Below, one piece after another: positions 45,468-53,867 of a stretch of DNA of 64,000 nt. The position numbers were made by a program, and so were the translations under genes. The stretch lies in NCBI RefSeq assembly GCF_007830175.1, contig NZ_VLKH01000011.1, positions 88,198 through 152,197 on the forward strand, in the 5' to 3' direction. The notes under the pieces were generated by a model. That model was not told the origin of the DNA and searched no databases. It saw only the letters and a program-made list of their open reading frames with translations. This DNA is from Sedimentibacter saalensis. Its GTDB lineage: Bacteria; Bacillota; Clostridia; Tissierellales; Sedimentibacteraceae. Positions within the stretch are counted from its first letter, which is position 1. Every line of letters starts with the position of its first letter.

Positions 45468-47367
45468 ATATGTTACCTCCCATTTCGTTAACCTTGAACT
45501 TTTCATCCATTTTAAGGAAAATTACCGACAGGGGCGGCACAGTCAGGGATATTTGAGAATCATATCCGTGAAGTTTGCCTGCCTGGGAAACAATTTTTTC
45601 AAAGTTTCCTGTTCCTGTTCCGCCATATTTTTCAGCATTGGAGTTAAATATTTCAGTGTAAATTCCCTTATCTGCTCCGATGGAGTAGTCATGTCTTTCA
45701 ACAGGTGAAAAATTAACTACAGTTATAAGTTCTTCCTTGTTTTTATTTATTCGTTTGAATGCTATTATATTTTGTTCATAGTCATCGTTGGAAATCCACT
45801 TGAACCCTTCCCATGAATAGTCAATTTCCCAAAGCTGGGAACAGTTTAAATAAAATTCATTCAAATCCTTAATATATATGTTCAGTTTTCTGTGATATTC
45901 ATAATCCGTGAGAAACCATTCAATTTCTTTTTCAAAGTTCCATTCTGTAAACTGTCCCACTTCATATCCCATGAAGTTCAGTTTCTTACCCGGGTGAGCT
46001 GTCATGTATCCAAGAAGTGCCCTCACTCCTGCAAATTTTTCCTCATAGGTTCCAGGCATTTTGTCCAGGATTGACTTTTTCCCGTGGACTACTTCATCGT
46101 GAGACAAAGGAAGTATGTAGTTTTCGCTGAATGCATAATGCAGTGAAAATGTAATGTTCTTGTGCTTGTATTTTCTGTAAAAAGGGTCTGTTTTTATGTA
46201 TTCAAGCATGTCATTCATCCAGCCCATGTTCCACTTGAAGTTAAAGCCCAATCCTCCCAGGTATACCGGCTTTGTAACCATTGGCCATGCTGTTGATTCC
46301 TCGGCAATCATCATGGTACTTGGATGAAGATTGAATACGGTCTTGTTTAGATTCTTTAAAAACTCCATTGCATCAATATTCTCATTTCCGCCGTAAATAT
46401 TTGGAGTCCATTCACCCTGCTTCTTGTCGTAGTCAAGATATAGCATGGAACTTACGGCATCAACCCTCAGACCGTCTGCATGGTATTCCTCAAGCCAGAA
46501 AACAGCATTTGAAATGAGAAATGATACTACTTCTGATTTCTTGTAGTTGAATTTGTGTGTTCCCCAGCTTATGTTTTCTCTTTTTTGTACATCATCGTAT
46601 TCATAGAGGAAGCTTCCGTCAAATTTGTACAACCCATGGGCATCTTTCGGAAAGTGTGCAGGAACCCAGTCAAGGATTACACCTAATCCGTGAAGGTGAC
46701 ATTGGTCTATTAAAAATTTAAGCCCGTCAGGTTCGCCGAACCTTCTTGTCGGGGCGTAGTAGCCTGAGACCTGATAACCCCATGATCCATCAAATGGATG
46801 TTCCATGACAGGCATAAGCTCAATGTGTGTGAATCCGTGTTCCTTGGCGTGTTTTATAAGCATTGGGGAAATTTCTTCATAAGTGTAGAGGCTTCCGTCT
46901 GCACGTCTTTTCCAGGATGACAGGTTAACTTCATAAATGTTAAGAGGCACTTGGTATATGTTTAATTCCTTTTTATATTCCTGCCAATTTTTGTCCTGCC
47001 ATCTGTAATTGTCAAGTCTGTGGACTATGGAGGCTGTTTTGTCCATAGTCTGGGCAGAAAATGCATAGGGGTCTGATTTGTAAAGATCATTTCCGTCAGC
47101 ATCAGCAATGAGGTATTTGTAAAGTTCACCTTCACATATTCCATGAGTAAAAAGTTCCCATATTCCTCCCATGGAAATACGTTTCATTTCATAGATTTTG
47201 TCTCTGGACCAGCTGTTGAAGTTTCCCACAACATGCACAGATTTAGCATTTGGAGCCCAAACTCTGAAAACGACTCCGGACTCTTCAATGTGTGAGCCAA
47301 GAAATTTATATGAATAATGGTTTGTTCCCTGGTGGAACAAATAAACGGGCAAGTCATTTTCAGTCAT
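45454..47367 (-). CDS. glgB: 1,4-alpha-glucan branching enzyme
   Basis: GH13_9 branching enzyme (637 residues) forming alpha-1,6 links in glycogen. An N-terminal CBM48 domain (about 20-115, [20 protein letters not shown]) precedes the barrel. Catalytic motifs are [14 protein letters not shown] (nucleophile), MIAEEST (acid) and [12 protein letters not shown]. It is the first gene of the six-gene glycogen operon. The ATG at 47367 has AAGGAG upstream; an in-frame start at 47409 lacks one. The 42-bp-longer frame and the AT-rich upstream region show no convincing promoter to me. Confidence 0.96.
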   Translation of the reverse strand: MTENDLPVYLFHQGTNHYSYKFLGSHIEESGVVFRVWAPNAKSVHVVGNFNSWSRDKIYEMKRISMGGIWELFTHGICEGELYKYLIADADGNDLYKSDPYAFSAQTMDKTASIVHRLDNYRWQDKNWQEYKKELNIYQVPLNIYEVNLSSWKRRADGSLYTYEEISPMLIKHAKEHGFTHIELMPVMEHPFDGSWGYQVSGYYAPTRRFGEPDGLKFLIDQCHLHGLGVILDWVPAHFPKDAHGLYKFDGSFLYEYDDVQKRENISWGTHKFNYKKSEVVSFLISNAVFWLEEYHADGLRVDAVSSMLYLDYDKKQGEWTPNIYGGNENIDAMEFLKNLNKTVFNLHPSTMMIAEESTAWPMVTKPVYLGGLGFNFKWNMGWMNDMLEYIKTDPFYRKYKHKNITFSLHYAFSENYILPLSHDEVVHGKKSILDKMPGTYEEKFAGVRALLGYMTAHPGKKLNFMGYEVGQFTEWNFEKEIEWFLTDYEYHRKLNIYIKDLNEFYLNCSQLWEIDYSWEGFKWISNDDYEQNIIAFKRINKNKEELITVVNFSPVERHDYSIGADKGIYTEIFNSNAEKYGGTGTGNFEKIVSQAGKLHGYDSQISLTVPPLSVIFLKMDEKFKVNEMGGNIYEIS

Positions 47368-47511
47368 AATTACACTCCTTGATGATTTTATTGTAATGTA
47401 TTTTAACATTAGTTATATGAAAATTATGTAAATACTTAATAAATTATACAATAAAATATTTATTTTAGAAAGGCATATATAATATACCACAGATTGGCAT
47501 GAACAAAACAT

Positions 47512-47552
47512 GTAAAATAAAATAGCTGTTTACTGCATAGCAGCAAACAGCA
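47512..47552 (-). terminator. Intrinsic terminator of the GntR-ABC-DUF4097 operon
   Basis: A 12-bp stem (47526-47537 with 47541-47552, one G.T pair, loop ATA) is followed on the minus strand by TATTTTATTTTA. Confidence 0.8.
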
Positions 47553-47556
47553 CATG

Positions 47557-48408
47557 TTAATTGAATTCTATATCGCCTACATTTGTTTTAAGATTTATTT
47601 CTGTTTTTCCGTCACCTTCAGACAATGTTCTTTTACCTTCCATGAATTCCTCTATAGTTGCCTGGTAGCCTGTGTTCTCAGGTATTGTCACATCAATTGT
47701 CCCTACCTGTGCTTCGGCAACTATTTTGTCTGCCTTAGAAATATCTGTAAAGTTAAGTTCTATGTCACCTGTGTTGACTGAGAACTCAGAGCTTTTTGCT
47801 GCTGAGAAGCCGGAAAGAACTATGTCACCAACGTCTGCTTTCAAATCACAGAATCCTTCACCATTTTGAATGCTTATTTTTCCCACATTTGAATAGATAT
47901 CAAAACTTCCGTTTATGCCGTCAATGTCAATGTCTCCTACATTCAGGGCTATTTCTGTGTTTTCGATGTTTGAAGGAAGAAAAATCTCCATGCTTGTTTC
48001 AATGTAATTTCCATCTATAAAATCAATTCCATCTGTTGAAGTGTTGATATCTATTGAATACTGAGTTTTTTCCTGGGTGTATGTGTAGCTTTCAAGAAGT
48101 TTTTGAGCTTTGTCCTTTGATCCTGATTTTGCTGTTATAGTTATATTCACTATTGCTTCCTGTGACTCATGAGATTTTATAGTTATATCTCCGACTGAGC
48201 TGTCTATGTTAATTTTATTAAGCCCTGTGCCGTCAAATGTGAGTGTTTCGGTTTTTTCTGCTTTTTCTTCTCCCACGGAGTTTATGATTGTCTTTGTTAT
48301 TTTGTCGGATACTTCTTTTACGGCCTCTTCATTTACTTTAAAATTTGAAGTGCATCCGGCAGCCAGAATAAGGGATGCAGATATTAGCAATACAGCTATT
48401 TTTTTCAT
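47557..48408 (-). CDS. DUF4097-type lipoprotein
   Basis: A 283-residue lipoprotein (lipobox LAAGC, Cys about 19) whose mature part is a right-handed beta-solenoid-like DUF4097 domain. Motifs such as SVGDITI, NVGDIDI, NVGKISI, DVGDIVL, NTGDIEL and NVGDIEF recur every 20-30 residues, one per coil. Function is unknown; such domains often follow envelope-stress or antibiotic-response operons. It closes the operon 15 bp after the ABC permease. The start at 48408 has GGGTGG upstream. Confidence 0.85.
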   Translation of the reverse strand: MKKIAVLLISASLILAAGCTSNFKVNEEAVKEVSDKITKTIINSVGEEKAEKTETLTFDGTGLNKINIDSSVGDITIKSHESQEAIVNITITAKSGSKDKAQKLLESYTYTQEKTQYSIDINTSTDGIDFIDGNYIETSMEIFLPSNIENTEIALNVGDIDIDGINGSFDIYSNVGKISIQNGEGFCDLKADVGDIVLSGFSAAKSSEFSVNTGDIELNFTDISKADKIVAEAQVGTIDVTIPENTGYQATIEEFMEGKRTLSEGDGKTEINLKTNVGDIEFN

Positions 48409-48423
48409 TATTTCCACCCTTTT

Positions 48424-49194
48424 TTATAAATTTATTTTCTTTTCAAGAAGGTATCCTGAGCACAATGTGAGTATTATGCTTTGGATGATTGAAACTGCAA
48501 TTACAGGAAACATTATTACCAGAAGTTCTGAAGCCGAAACTGTGGTCACATTTACAAATGAGTTGTACTCCGGCGATACAATGGAGTAAAATTCTCCTGA
48601 TACATAAGTAAGAGCCCAGTTTAAACCGATGAATATGATGAAGCTTAAAAATCCCCCGAACTTAATTTCTGAAAAAATGCTTTTTCTGATGGTCATTGCA
48701 GTGTATACGGTTACTATGAAGCCTATTACAAACACAAGCACCGCAAACAGGAATACAAACACATGGCCAAGGTTTATGCCTATGTTTCCTGACAAGAGGG
48801 TGTTAATGTCATTCATCACTTCATTGATGTCTACATAACGTCTGGTCTGGTAAATTATGAATGCGCCGTTTATAAGGATGAACAAAAAGTATATGAACAG
48901 CATTCCTATGCCTTCAATAACAGCCGCCGCCAGCTTTGACATGATTATTTTGTATCCGCTGTTTGGAGTCATGAAAAGCATGTAGCCGGATTTTTTATTC
49001 AGGTCATCGCTGTAGGTTCTTATAACGTCGCTTACATACAACACAGAAAGAACCAACGGGAATAAAAGCAGAAATGAAGAGCTTCCTGCAATTCCCCTGG
49101 TGAGAAGATACAGGTTTAAAACCAAAGCCGAAATCAATGTTATTGATATTAGTTTATATTTTTTAATGAATTCATATTTTAAAAGATTAAACAT
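48424..49194 (-). CDS. ABC-2 type transporter permease
   Basis: Integral membrane protein (256 residues) with six predicted membrane segments. It opens MFNLLKYEFIKKYKLI, the typical amphipathic start of ABC-2 permeases. It overlaps the ATPase gene by 8 bp and has AAGGAGG upstream. With the GntR regulator and ATPase it forms a YtrA-like export system whose substrate is unknown; in Bacillus related operons respond to wall-active antibiotics (ytrABCDEF). Confidence 0.85.
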   Translation of the reverse strand: MFNLLKYEFIKKYKLISITLISALVLNLYLLTRGIAGSSSFLLLFPLVLSVLYVSDVIRTYSDDLNKKSGYMLFMTPNSGYKIIMSKLAAAVIEGIGMLFIYFLFILINGAFIIYQTRRYVDINEVMNDINTLLSGNIGINLGHVFVFLFAVLVFVIGFIVTVYTAMTIRKSIFSEIKFGGFLSFIIFIGLNWALTYVSGEFYSIVSPEYNSFVNVTTVSASELLVIMFPVIAVSIIQSIILTLCSGYLLEKKINL

Positions 49195-49894
49195 TTTTGT
49201 AAACCTCCTTGTACAATCCTTCAACAGATGTTCCTTTTGAAAGCCTCAATTCTTCAGCATCACCGAAAAGTTCCACCCTGCCGTCTTTTAAAAATATTAC
49301 GGAATCAAGTATTTTTTCTATTTCACTCACAAGGTGAGTGGATATTATAAATGTCTTTGTTTCATCGTAGCTCTTTGTTATGAGATCCATTATGGTGTCT
49401 CTTGACAAAACGTCCACACCGTTTAGTGGTTCATCAAGCATATACAAATCAGTATTTCTTGAAAGTGCAAGTGCAACCTTAAGCTTTCCGTTAAGACCTG
49501 AGGACAGCTTTGCAATTCTGAATTCCGGATCCACCTTTATTTCTTCCAAAATGTTCATTGCGTAGTCTTCTCTGAAGTCTTTGTACATGTCGGCATAAAA
49601 CTTTACAGCATGTTTTACCTTAAAAGAATCATACAGGAAATTTTCTGTGGGCATGTATGATATGCTTGCTTTTGATTCATAAGACAGAGGGTTTCCGTTT
49701 ATGAGCACCTGGCCGCTTGATTGCTTGTGAAGCTGTGCAATTACTTTCATGAGTGTTGTTTTTCCGCTTCCGTTAGGACCCAGAAGCCCGTAAATTTTTC
49801 CTTTTTCAACTGACAGGTTCACATCTACTAAAGCTGTCTTGTTGTAATACTTTTTAGTAAGATTTTCAATTCTTAAAATTTCATTTTCATTCAT
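49187..49894 (-). CDS. ABC transporter ATP-binding protein
   Basis: ABC ATPase (235 residues) with Walker A GPNGSGKTTL (about residues 38-47), Walker B LYMLDEPLNG and switch His in ISTHL. The signature motif, normally LSGGQ, reads LSSGLNGKL, a variant seen in the YtrB/BcrA-like branch. It powers the adjoining permease. It starts 14 bp after the GntR gene. Confidence 0.92.
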   Translation of the reverse strand: MNENEILRIENLTKKYYNKTALVDVNLSVEKGKIYGLLGPNGSGKTTLMKVIAQLHKQSSGQVLINGNPLSYESKASISYMPTENFLYDSFKVKHAVKFYADMYKDFREDYAMNILEEIKVDPEFRIAKLSSGLNGKLKVALALSRNTDLYMLDEPLNGVDVLSRDTIMDLITKSYDETKTFIISTHLVSEIEKILDSVIFLKDGRVELFGDAEELRLSKGTSVEGLYKEVYKNV

Positions 49895-49908
49895 TATTTA
49901 TTACCCCT

Positions 49909-50259
49909 TTATTTATTTTCAGCTATAAATTTAATCATGTCTTCCCTTGTGAAGCCTATTTGTTCCATTCCCCTTATAAAATCGTCAATTTGCTTTTTAG
50001 CCATTTCATATCTTAAACTTTTTACTCGTTCCGGTGACTCTGTTATGAATGTTCCCAGACCTCTTTTTGTAAACAAAATTTCTTCCATTTCCATCTCCTT
50101 ATAAACTCTTGCCACTGTGTTGAAATTTATTCCAAGCATTGTTGAATACTCTCTTGATGACAGCATTTTGTCACCTGCCTTAAGCCTTCCTGTAACAATA
50201 TCCTGTTTTATTTTTTCTATTACCTGCAAGTATATTGGAATGTTGTTGTTAAATTCCAT
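49909..50259 (-). CDS. GntR-family regulator (YtrA subfamily)
   Basis: A short GntR regulator (116 residues): an N-terminal winged-helix (about 8-75, QDIVTGRLKAGDKMLSSREY and GINFNTVARVYKEME) plus a small helical tail, the YtrA layout without a large effector domain. It probably represses its own operon; an inverted repeat overlaps the -10 box of the upstream promoter. No ligand is predicted. Confidence 0.93.
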   Translation of the reverse strand: MEFNNNIPIYLQVIEKIKQDIVTGRLKAGDKMLSSREYSTMLGINFNTVARVYKEMEMEEILFTKRGLGTFITESPERVKSLRYEMAKKQIDDFIRGMEQIGFTREDMIKFIAENK

Positions 50260-50276
50260 TTTTGCACCGCCTTACT

Positions 50277-50324
50277 GTATTAGTATCATAGTCACATAAT
50301 ACACTCGTACTTTTGAAATGTCAA
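50277..50324 (-). promoter_or_regulatory. Promoter and candidate operator of the GntR operon
   Basis: On the minus strand, TTGACA (50324-50319) and TATTAT (50301-50296) are 17 bp apart. The inverted repeat GTATTA-N14-TAATAC (50277-50302) covers the -10 box and start region, a plausible GntR-type operator. Confidence 0.65.
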
Positions 50325-50403
50325 TATCTAAAATGTTAAATTAATGAAACAATTTTAATTTTGAATTAATGGATATGAATCTATAATTTTTTAAATAAAA
50401 AAC

Positions 50404-50432
50404 TTGACATTGGATTAATTACTTACTATAAT
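50404..50432 (+). promoter_or_regulatory. Consensus promoter of the M20-peptide transporter operon
   Basis: TTGACA (50404-50409) and TATAAT (50427-50432) are both perfect, with a 17-bp spacer. Transcription would start near 50439 and give a leader of about 225 nt. Confidence 0.8.
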
Positions 50433-50453
50433 CATGTAAATAAAAATAATAAA

Positions 50454-50630
50454 ATATGAATAGCAAAGGCGCTATAGGTAAAATGAAACATACCTATAGT
50501 GCCTTAAATTTTATTAAGCTTAATTTCTTTAAATAATTCAAATGCTGTGCAATAAATAAATATTAATAATCAAATAAATAGCAAAGGCGCTATGGGTAAA
50601 ATAAACAACCTATGGCGCTTTTCTTTATTT
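50454..50630 (+). promoter_or_regulatory. Leader with two duplicated hairpins (putative attenuator)
   Basis: Two near-identical 14-bp hairpins lie in the leader, 118 nt apart. Hairpin 1 pairs 50466-50479 with 50492-50505; hairpin 2 pairs 50584-50597 with 50608-50621 and is followed by TTCTTTATTT. Both follow the same flanking sequence (AATAGCAAAGGCGCTAT). The right arm of hairpin 1 can also pair with the left arm of hairpin 2, giving a mutually exclusive fold. Substitutions between copies mostly keep pairing through G.T wobbles. It resembles no riboswitch class I know. Confidence 0.6.
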
Positions 50631-50663
50631 ATGATTTTAAAATAATCATTGAGGAGTTTAAAA

Positions 50664-51848
50664 ATGGGATACAAGAAATGGGTGGATGAGTTAGAAATGA
50701 ATTATGGAGAAACAGTTCAATGGAGGAGGCACATTCATGAATATCCGGAACCTTCTTTTGAAGAAAAGAAGACTGCTGAATTTATTGTCAGCAAGTTAAA
50801 AGAATTTAAAATAGATGAAATCAGAACAAATGTTGGAAATGGATATGGCATAGTTGCTAAAATTAAGGGTTCAAAACCAGGTCCCACAATAGCATTTCGG
50901 GCCGATATTGATGCATTGAGGCTTCAGGAAGAAGCAGATGTTATGTTCAGTTCAAAAAATCCGGGGATAATGCATGCGTGCGGCCATGATGCACATGCAG
51001 CAACTCTTCTAAGCGTGGCTAAAGTGCTTCAAAACAACAGACATGAATTAAAGGGTAATTTAGTGTTGTTGTTTCAGCCGTCTGAAGAATGCCCTCCGGG
51101 GGGAGCCGAAAGCATGGTAAAGGATGGGTGTCTTGACGGAGTGGATTATGTGTTTGGTCTTCACGTCATGTCTAATGTTGAAGTTGGTAAAATAGGATAT
51201 TTCAGTCATTTTGGATCTGCCTGCTCTGATACATTCAACATAAAAATACAAGGTAAAGGAGGACATGGAGCAATGCCTCACACGGCTATAGATCCTGTTG
51301 TAATAGGTGCCAATGTAGTTACACAGCTGCAATCTCTGGTAAGCCGCTACATAGACCCTCTTAAACCTGCTGTTCTTACATTTGCAGGATTCCAGGCAGG
51401 TGGAGCAGCAGACAACATCATTGCTGACAATGCATATTTAAATGGTACAGTTCGTACCTTGAATTCAGAAGTACGTGACTTAATGGAAGAACAGATTAAA
51501 AAAATGGGCAATTCAATTATTAATTCCTTTGGAGGAAAAGCAGAAATAGAATATCGCCGTGGTTATCCATCAGTTGAGAACACTTTGGAAGTTACGGAAC
51601 GTCTTAAAAATATTCTTGCTTCCAAATTTGGTGAAAAAGAAGTGTCTGAACTTACTGTTACAATGGGTGGTGAAGACTTTGCATATTATCTTCAAGAAAA
51701 ACCAGGATCATTCTTTTATGTTGGAGCAGGAAATGATGATATTAATGCTAATTTTCCTCATCACCATCCAAAATTCAAAATTGATGAAAAATCGATGATA
51801 TACAGCGGAAAATCATTTCTGGCTCTGGCTGAATATTATCTCTTATAA
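50664..51848 (+). CDS. M20-family metal-dependent amidohydrolase
   Basis: M20D-type hydrolase (394 residues) of the aminoacylase/hippurate hydrolase/IAA-amino-acid hydrolase group. Metal-site motifs are MHACGHDAHAA (about 103-113), SEECPPGGAESMVKDG and GGEDFAYYLQ. The dimerisation/lid domain lies at about 185-300. It cleaves N-acyl or amide-linked amino acids. Its place at the head of a peptide-importer operon suggests that it processes an imported acylated peptide. The ATG at 50664 has GAGGAG upstream; the TTG at 50649 overlaps that site. Confidence 0.9.
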   Translation: MGYKKWVDELEMNYGETVQWRRHIHEYPEPSFEEKKTAEFIVSKLKEFKIDEIRTNVGNGYGIVAKIKGSKPGPTIAFRADIDALRLQEEADVMFSSKNPGIMHACGHDAHAATLLSVAKVLQNNRHELKGNLVLLFQPSEECPPGGAESMVKDGCLDGVDYVFGLHVMSNVEVGKIGYFSHFGSACSDTFNIKIQGKGGHGAMPHTAIDPVVIGANVVTQLQSLVSRYIDPLKPAVLTFAGFQAGGAADNIIADNAYLNGTVRTLNSEVRDLMEEQIKKMGNSIINSFGGKAEIEYRRGYPSVENTLEVTERLKNILASKFGEKEVSELTVTMGGEDFAYYLQEKPGSFFYVGAGNDDINANFPHHHPKFKIDEKSMIYSGKSFLALAEYYLL

Positions 51849-51861
51849 GGAAGGTGGTTTA

Positions 51862-52812
51862 ATGAAAAAATATATTATTAAAAGAATTCTGATTTTTATA
51901 CCTGTTTTATTTATGATTTCAATTGGAGCATTCTTGATTGTTAACTTGGCTCCCGGCAATCCAGTCGACATGTATGTTTCGCCTGATATGACAGTTGAAC
52001 AAATACAAGCGACTAAGGAAGCTTTAGGATTAAATGACCCACTCATAGTGCAATATGCAAAATGGGTGACAAACATAATGAGAGGCAATTTAGGATTTTC
52101 ATTTTCAAGCAGAATTCCTGTATCTACAATTTTGTCTCAAAGAGTAGGTCCAACACTTTTGCTCATGTCCATATCACTTGTTGTGGCATATGCATTAGCT
52201 ATACCCTTAGGTATATTAAGTGCAAAAAAACAAAATTCAATTGTTGATTATGTTGTAACGGGTTTGTCATTTACGGGAATTTCACTGCCAAGTTTTTTCC
52301 TTGGGCTTGGATTGATATATGTCTTTGCAGTACAGTTAAAATGGCTGCCTACAGGAGGAACGAAGCTTCTGGGTGTGGATGGAGGAATTGCAGACAAACT
52401 TAGACATTTGATTTTACCGGTAATAGTATTAGCAACGCAGTTTGCCGCCAATATGATACGCTATGCCCGCTCAAGCATGATAGATGTTTACAATGAAAAT
52501 TATATGCGTACTGCTGTTGCAAAAGGATTGAAGCCTATGCAGATTTTAAAGGATCATGGAGTAAGAAATGCTCTTATTCCAATTATAACAGTAATAGGTG
52601 CTGATATACCTAAAATTGTAGGCGGAGCCATTGTAACTGAACAAATTTTTCAGTGGCCTGGGATTGGGTCCTTGATGGTAGCATCTATAAATTCGAGAGA
52701 TTACCCTGTATTAATGGCTATTACAATGATTTCGGCAGTAGCTGTATTAGTTGCTAACATACTTGTTGATATTATGTATGCAGTAGTCGACCCTAGAATT
52801 AAGTTTAGTTAA
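51862..52812 (+). CDS. Peptide/nickel-type ABC transporter permease (DppB-like)
   Basis: Inner permease of a Dpp/Opp importer (316 residues, six membrane segments). GNPVDMYVSPDMT after the first helix is typical, and the EAA loop appears as YMRTAVAKGLKPMQILKDHG. The ribosome site is AAGGAAGGTGG, 13 bp after the hydrolase gene. Confidence 0.93.
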   Translation: MKKYIIKRILIFIPVLFMISIGAFLIVNLAPGNPVDMYVSPDMTVEQIQATKEALGLNDPLIVQYAKWVTNIMRGNLGFSFSSRIPVSTILSQRVGPTLLLMSISLVVAYALAIPLGILSAKKQNSIVDYVVTGLSFTGISLPSFFLGLGLIYVFAVQLKWLPTGGTKLLGVDGGIADKLRHLILPVIVLATQFAANMIRYARSSMIDVYNENYMRTAVAKGLKPMQILKDHGVRNALIPIITVIGADIPKIVGGAIVTEQIFQWPGIGSLMVASINSRDYPVLMAITMISAVAVLVANILVDIMYAVVDPRIKFS

Positions 52813-52839
52813 GTAAAAATATGTGAAGGAGAGGATAAA

Positions 52840-53766
52840 ATGGAAATTAGTTCAAAATTAAGGTTTGCTGATCTTGCAAACAATCATGGATATGAAGTGA
52901 TTGAAAATATAAATGCAAATAAAGAAGGAAGCTACTTTAAAACAATTGCTGGAAGATTTGCTAAAAATAAAGTTGCCATGTTAAGTTTGATTCTTTTTAT
53001 ACTTCTTATATTGGCTGCTGTACTAGCTCCTGTAATATCTCCATATCCGCCAAACAAGACTGTAGGAAACTTTGAAGCAGCACCAGACAGAGAATTTCGT
53101 CTTGGCACAGATGAAATTGGACGTGATGTTTTAAGCAGGTTAATATACGGTGCCAGGGTTTCATTGATTGTCAGTATGGGGTCTGTTGCCATATATGTAG
53201 TAATTGGCACTACGTTGGGATTGATTTCAGGTTATTTCGGAGGAATTACTGATGCAGCAATAATGCGTATTACAGAAGTATTCATGTCGTATCCATATTT
53301 TATGGTAATCCTTGTTTTGGTGAGTTTAATAGGACCGAGTATATGGACAGTAACCTTTGTGCTTGGTTTTTTAGGATGGCCGCCACTTTGCAGATTAATC
53401 AGAGGGCAGGTGCTTTACATTAAGACCATAGATTTTATTTCAGCTGCTAAAGCTACAGGATATTCCACATCTTCTATACTCTTTAAACAAATATTGCCCA
53501 ATGTTTTATCAATCATTCTTGTAAATGCAACATTTGGTATTGCAAATGCAATTTTAACAGAAGCTTCATTGAGCTTTCTAGGCATGGGAGTTCGCCCTCC
53601 TGCTGCAAGTTGGGGAAACATGCTGGCTAACGCCCAATCTTTAACAGTTTTATCCATGCAGCCTTGGAGATGGGTACCAGCCGGTATAATAATATTGGCT
53701 GCAGTACTTGTTGTAAACTTCATAGGTGATGGTTTAAGAGATGCGGTTGAAGGAGAAACAAAGTAA
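52840..53766 (+). CDS. Peptide/nickel-type ABC transporter permease (DppC-like)
   Basis: Second permease (308 residues) with the N-terminal cytoplasmic stretch and six membrane segments of the DppC class. FRLGTDEIGRDVLSRLIYGA is the family signature and YIKTIDFISAAKATGYST the coupling loop. AAGGAGAGG precedes the start, 27 bp after dppB. Confidence 0.94.
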   Translation: MEISSKLRFADLANNHGYEVIENINANKEGSYFKTIAGRFAKNKVAMLSLILFILLILAAVLAPVISPYPPNKTVGNFEAAPDREFRLGTDEIGRDVLSRLIYGARVSLIVSMGSVAIYVVIGTTLGLISGYFGGITDAAIMRITEVFMSYPYFMVILVLVSLIGPSIWTVTFVLGFLGWPPLCRLIRGQVLYIKTIDFISAAKATGYSTSSILFKQILPNVLSIILVNATFGIANAILTEASLSFLGMGVRPPAASWGNMLANAQSLTVLSMQPWRWVPAGIIILAAVLVVNFIGDGLRDAVEGETK

Positions 53767-53867
53767 ATACTTACTATTTGCGTTAATGTAATTGGATTCA
53801 AATTTCCATCATGGTATGGAATTGTGTAATCAATTAATTATAAAATTTTATTACTTGGAGGACTAAG

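Noticed and set aside
50466..50621. Start of a CRISPR array, because of the repeated unit
   Set aside because: Only two copies exist, they are self-complementary hairpins 118 nt apart without spacer-like regularity, and no cas gene is present.
53415..53801. 128-codon minus-strand open frame over the dppC end
   Set aside because: Antisense to a clear permease gene, without ribosome site or motif.
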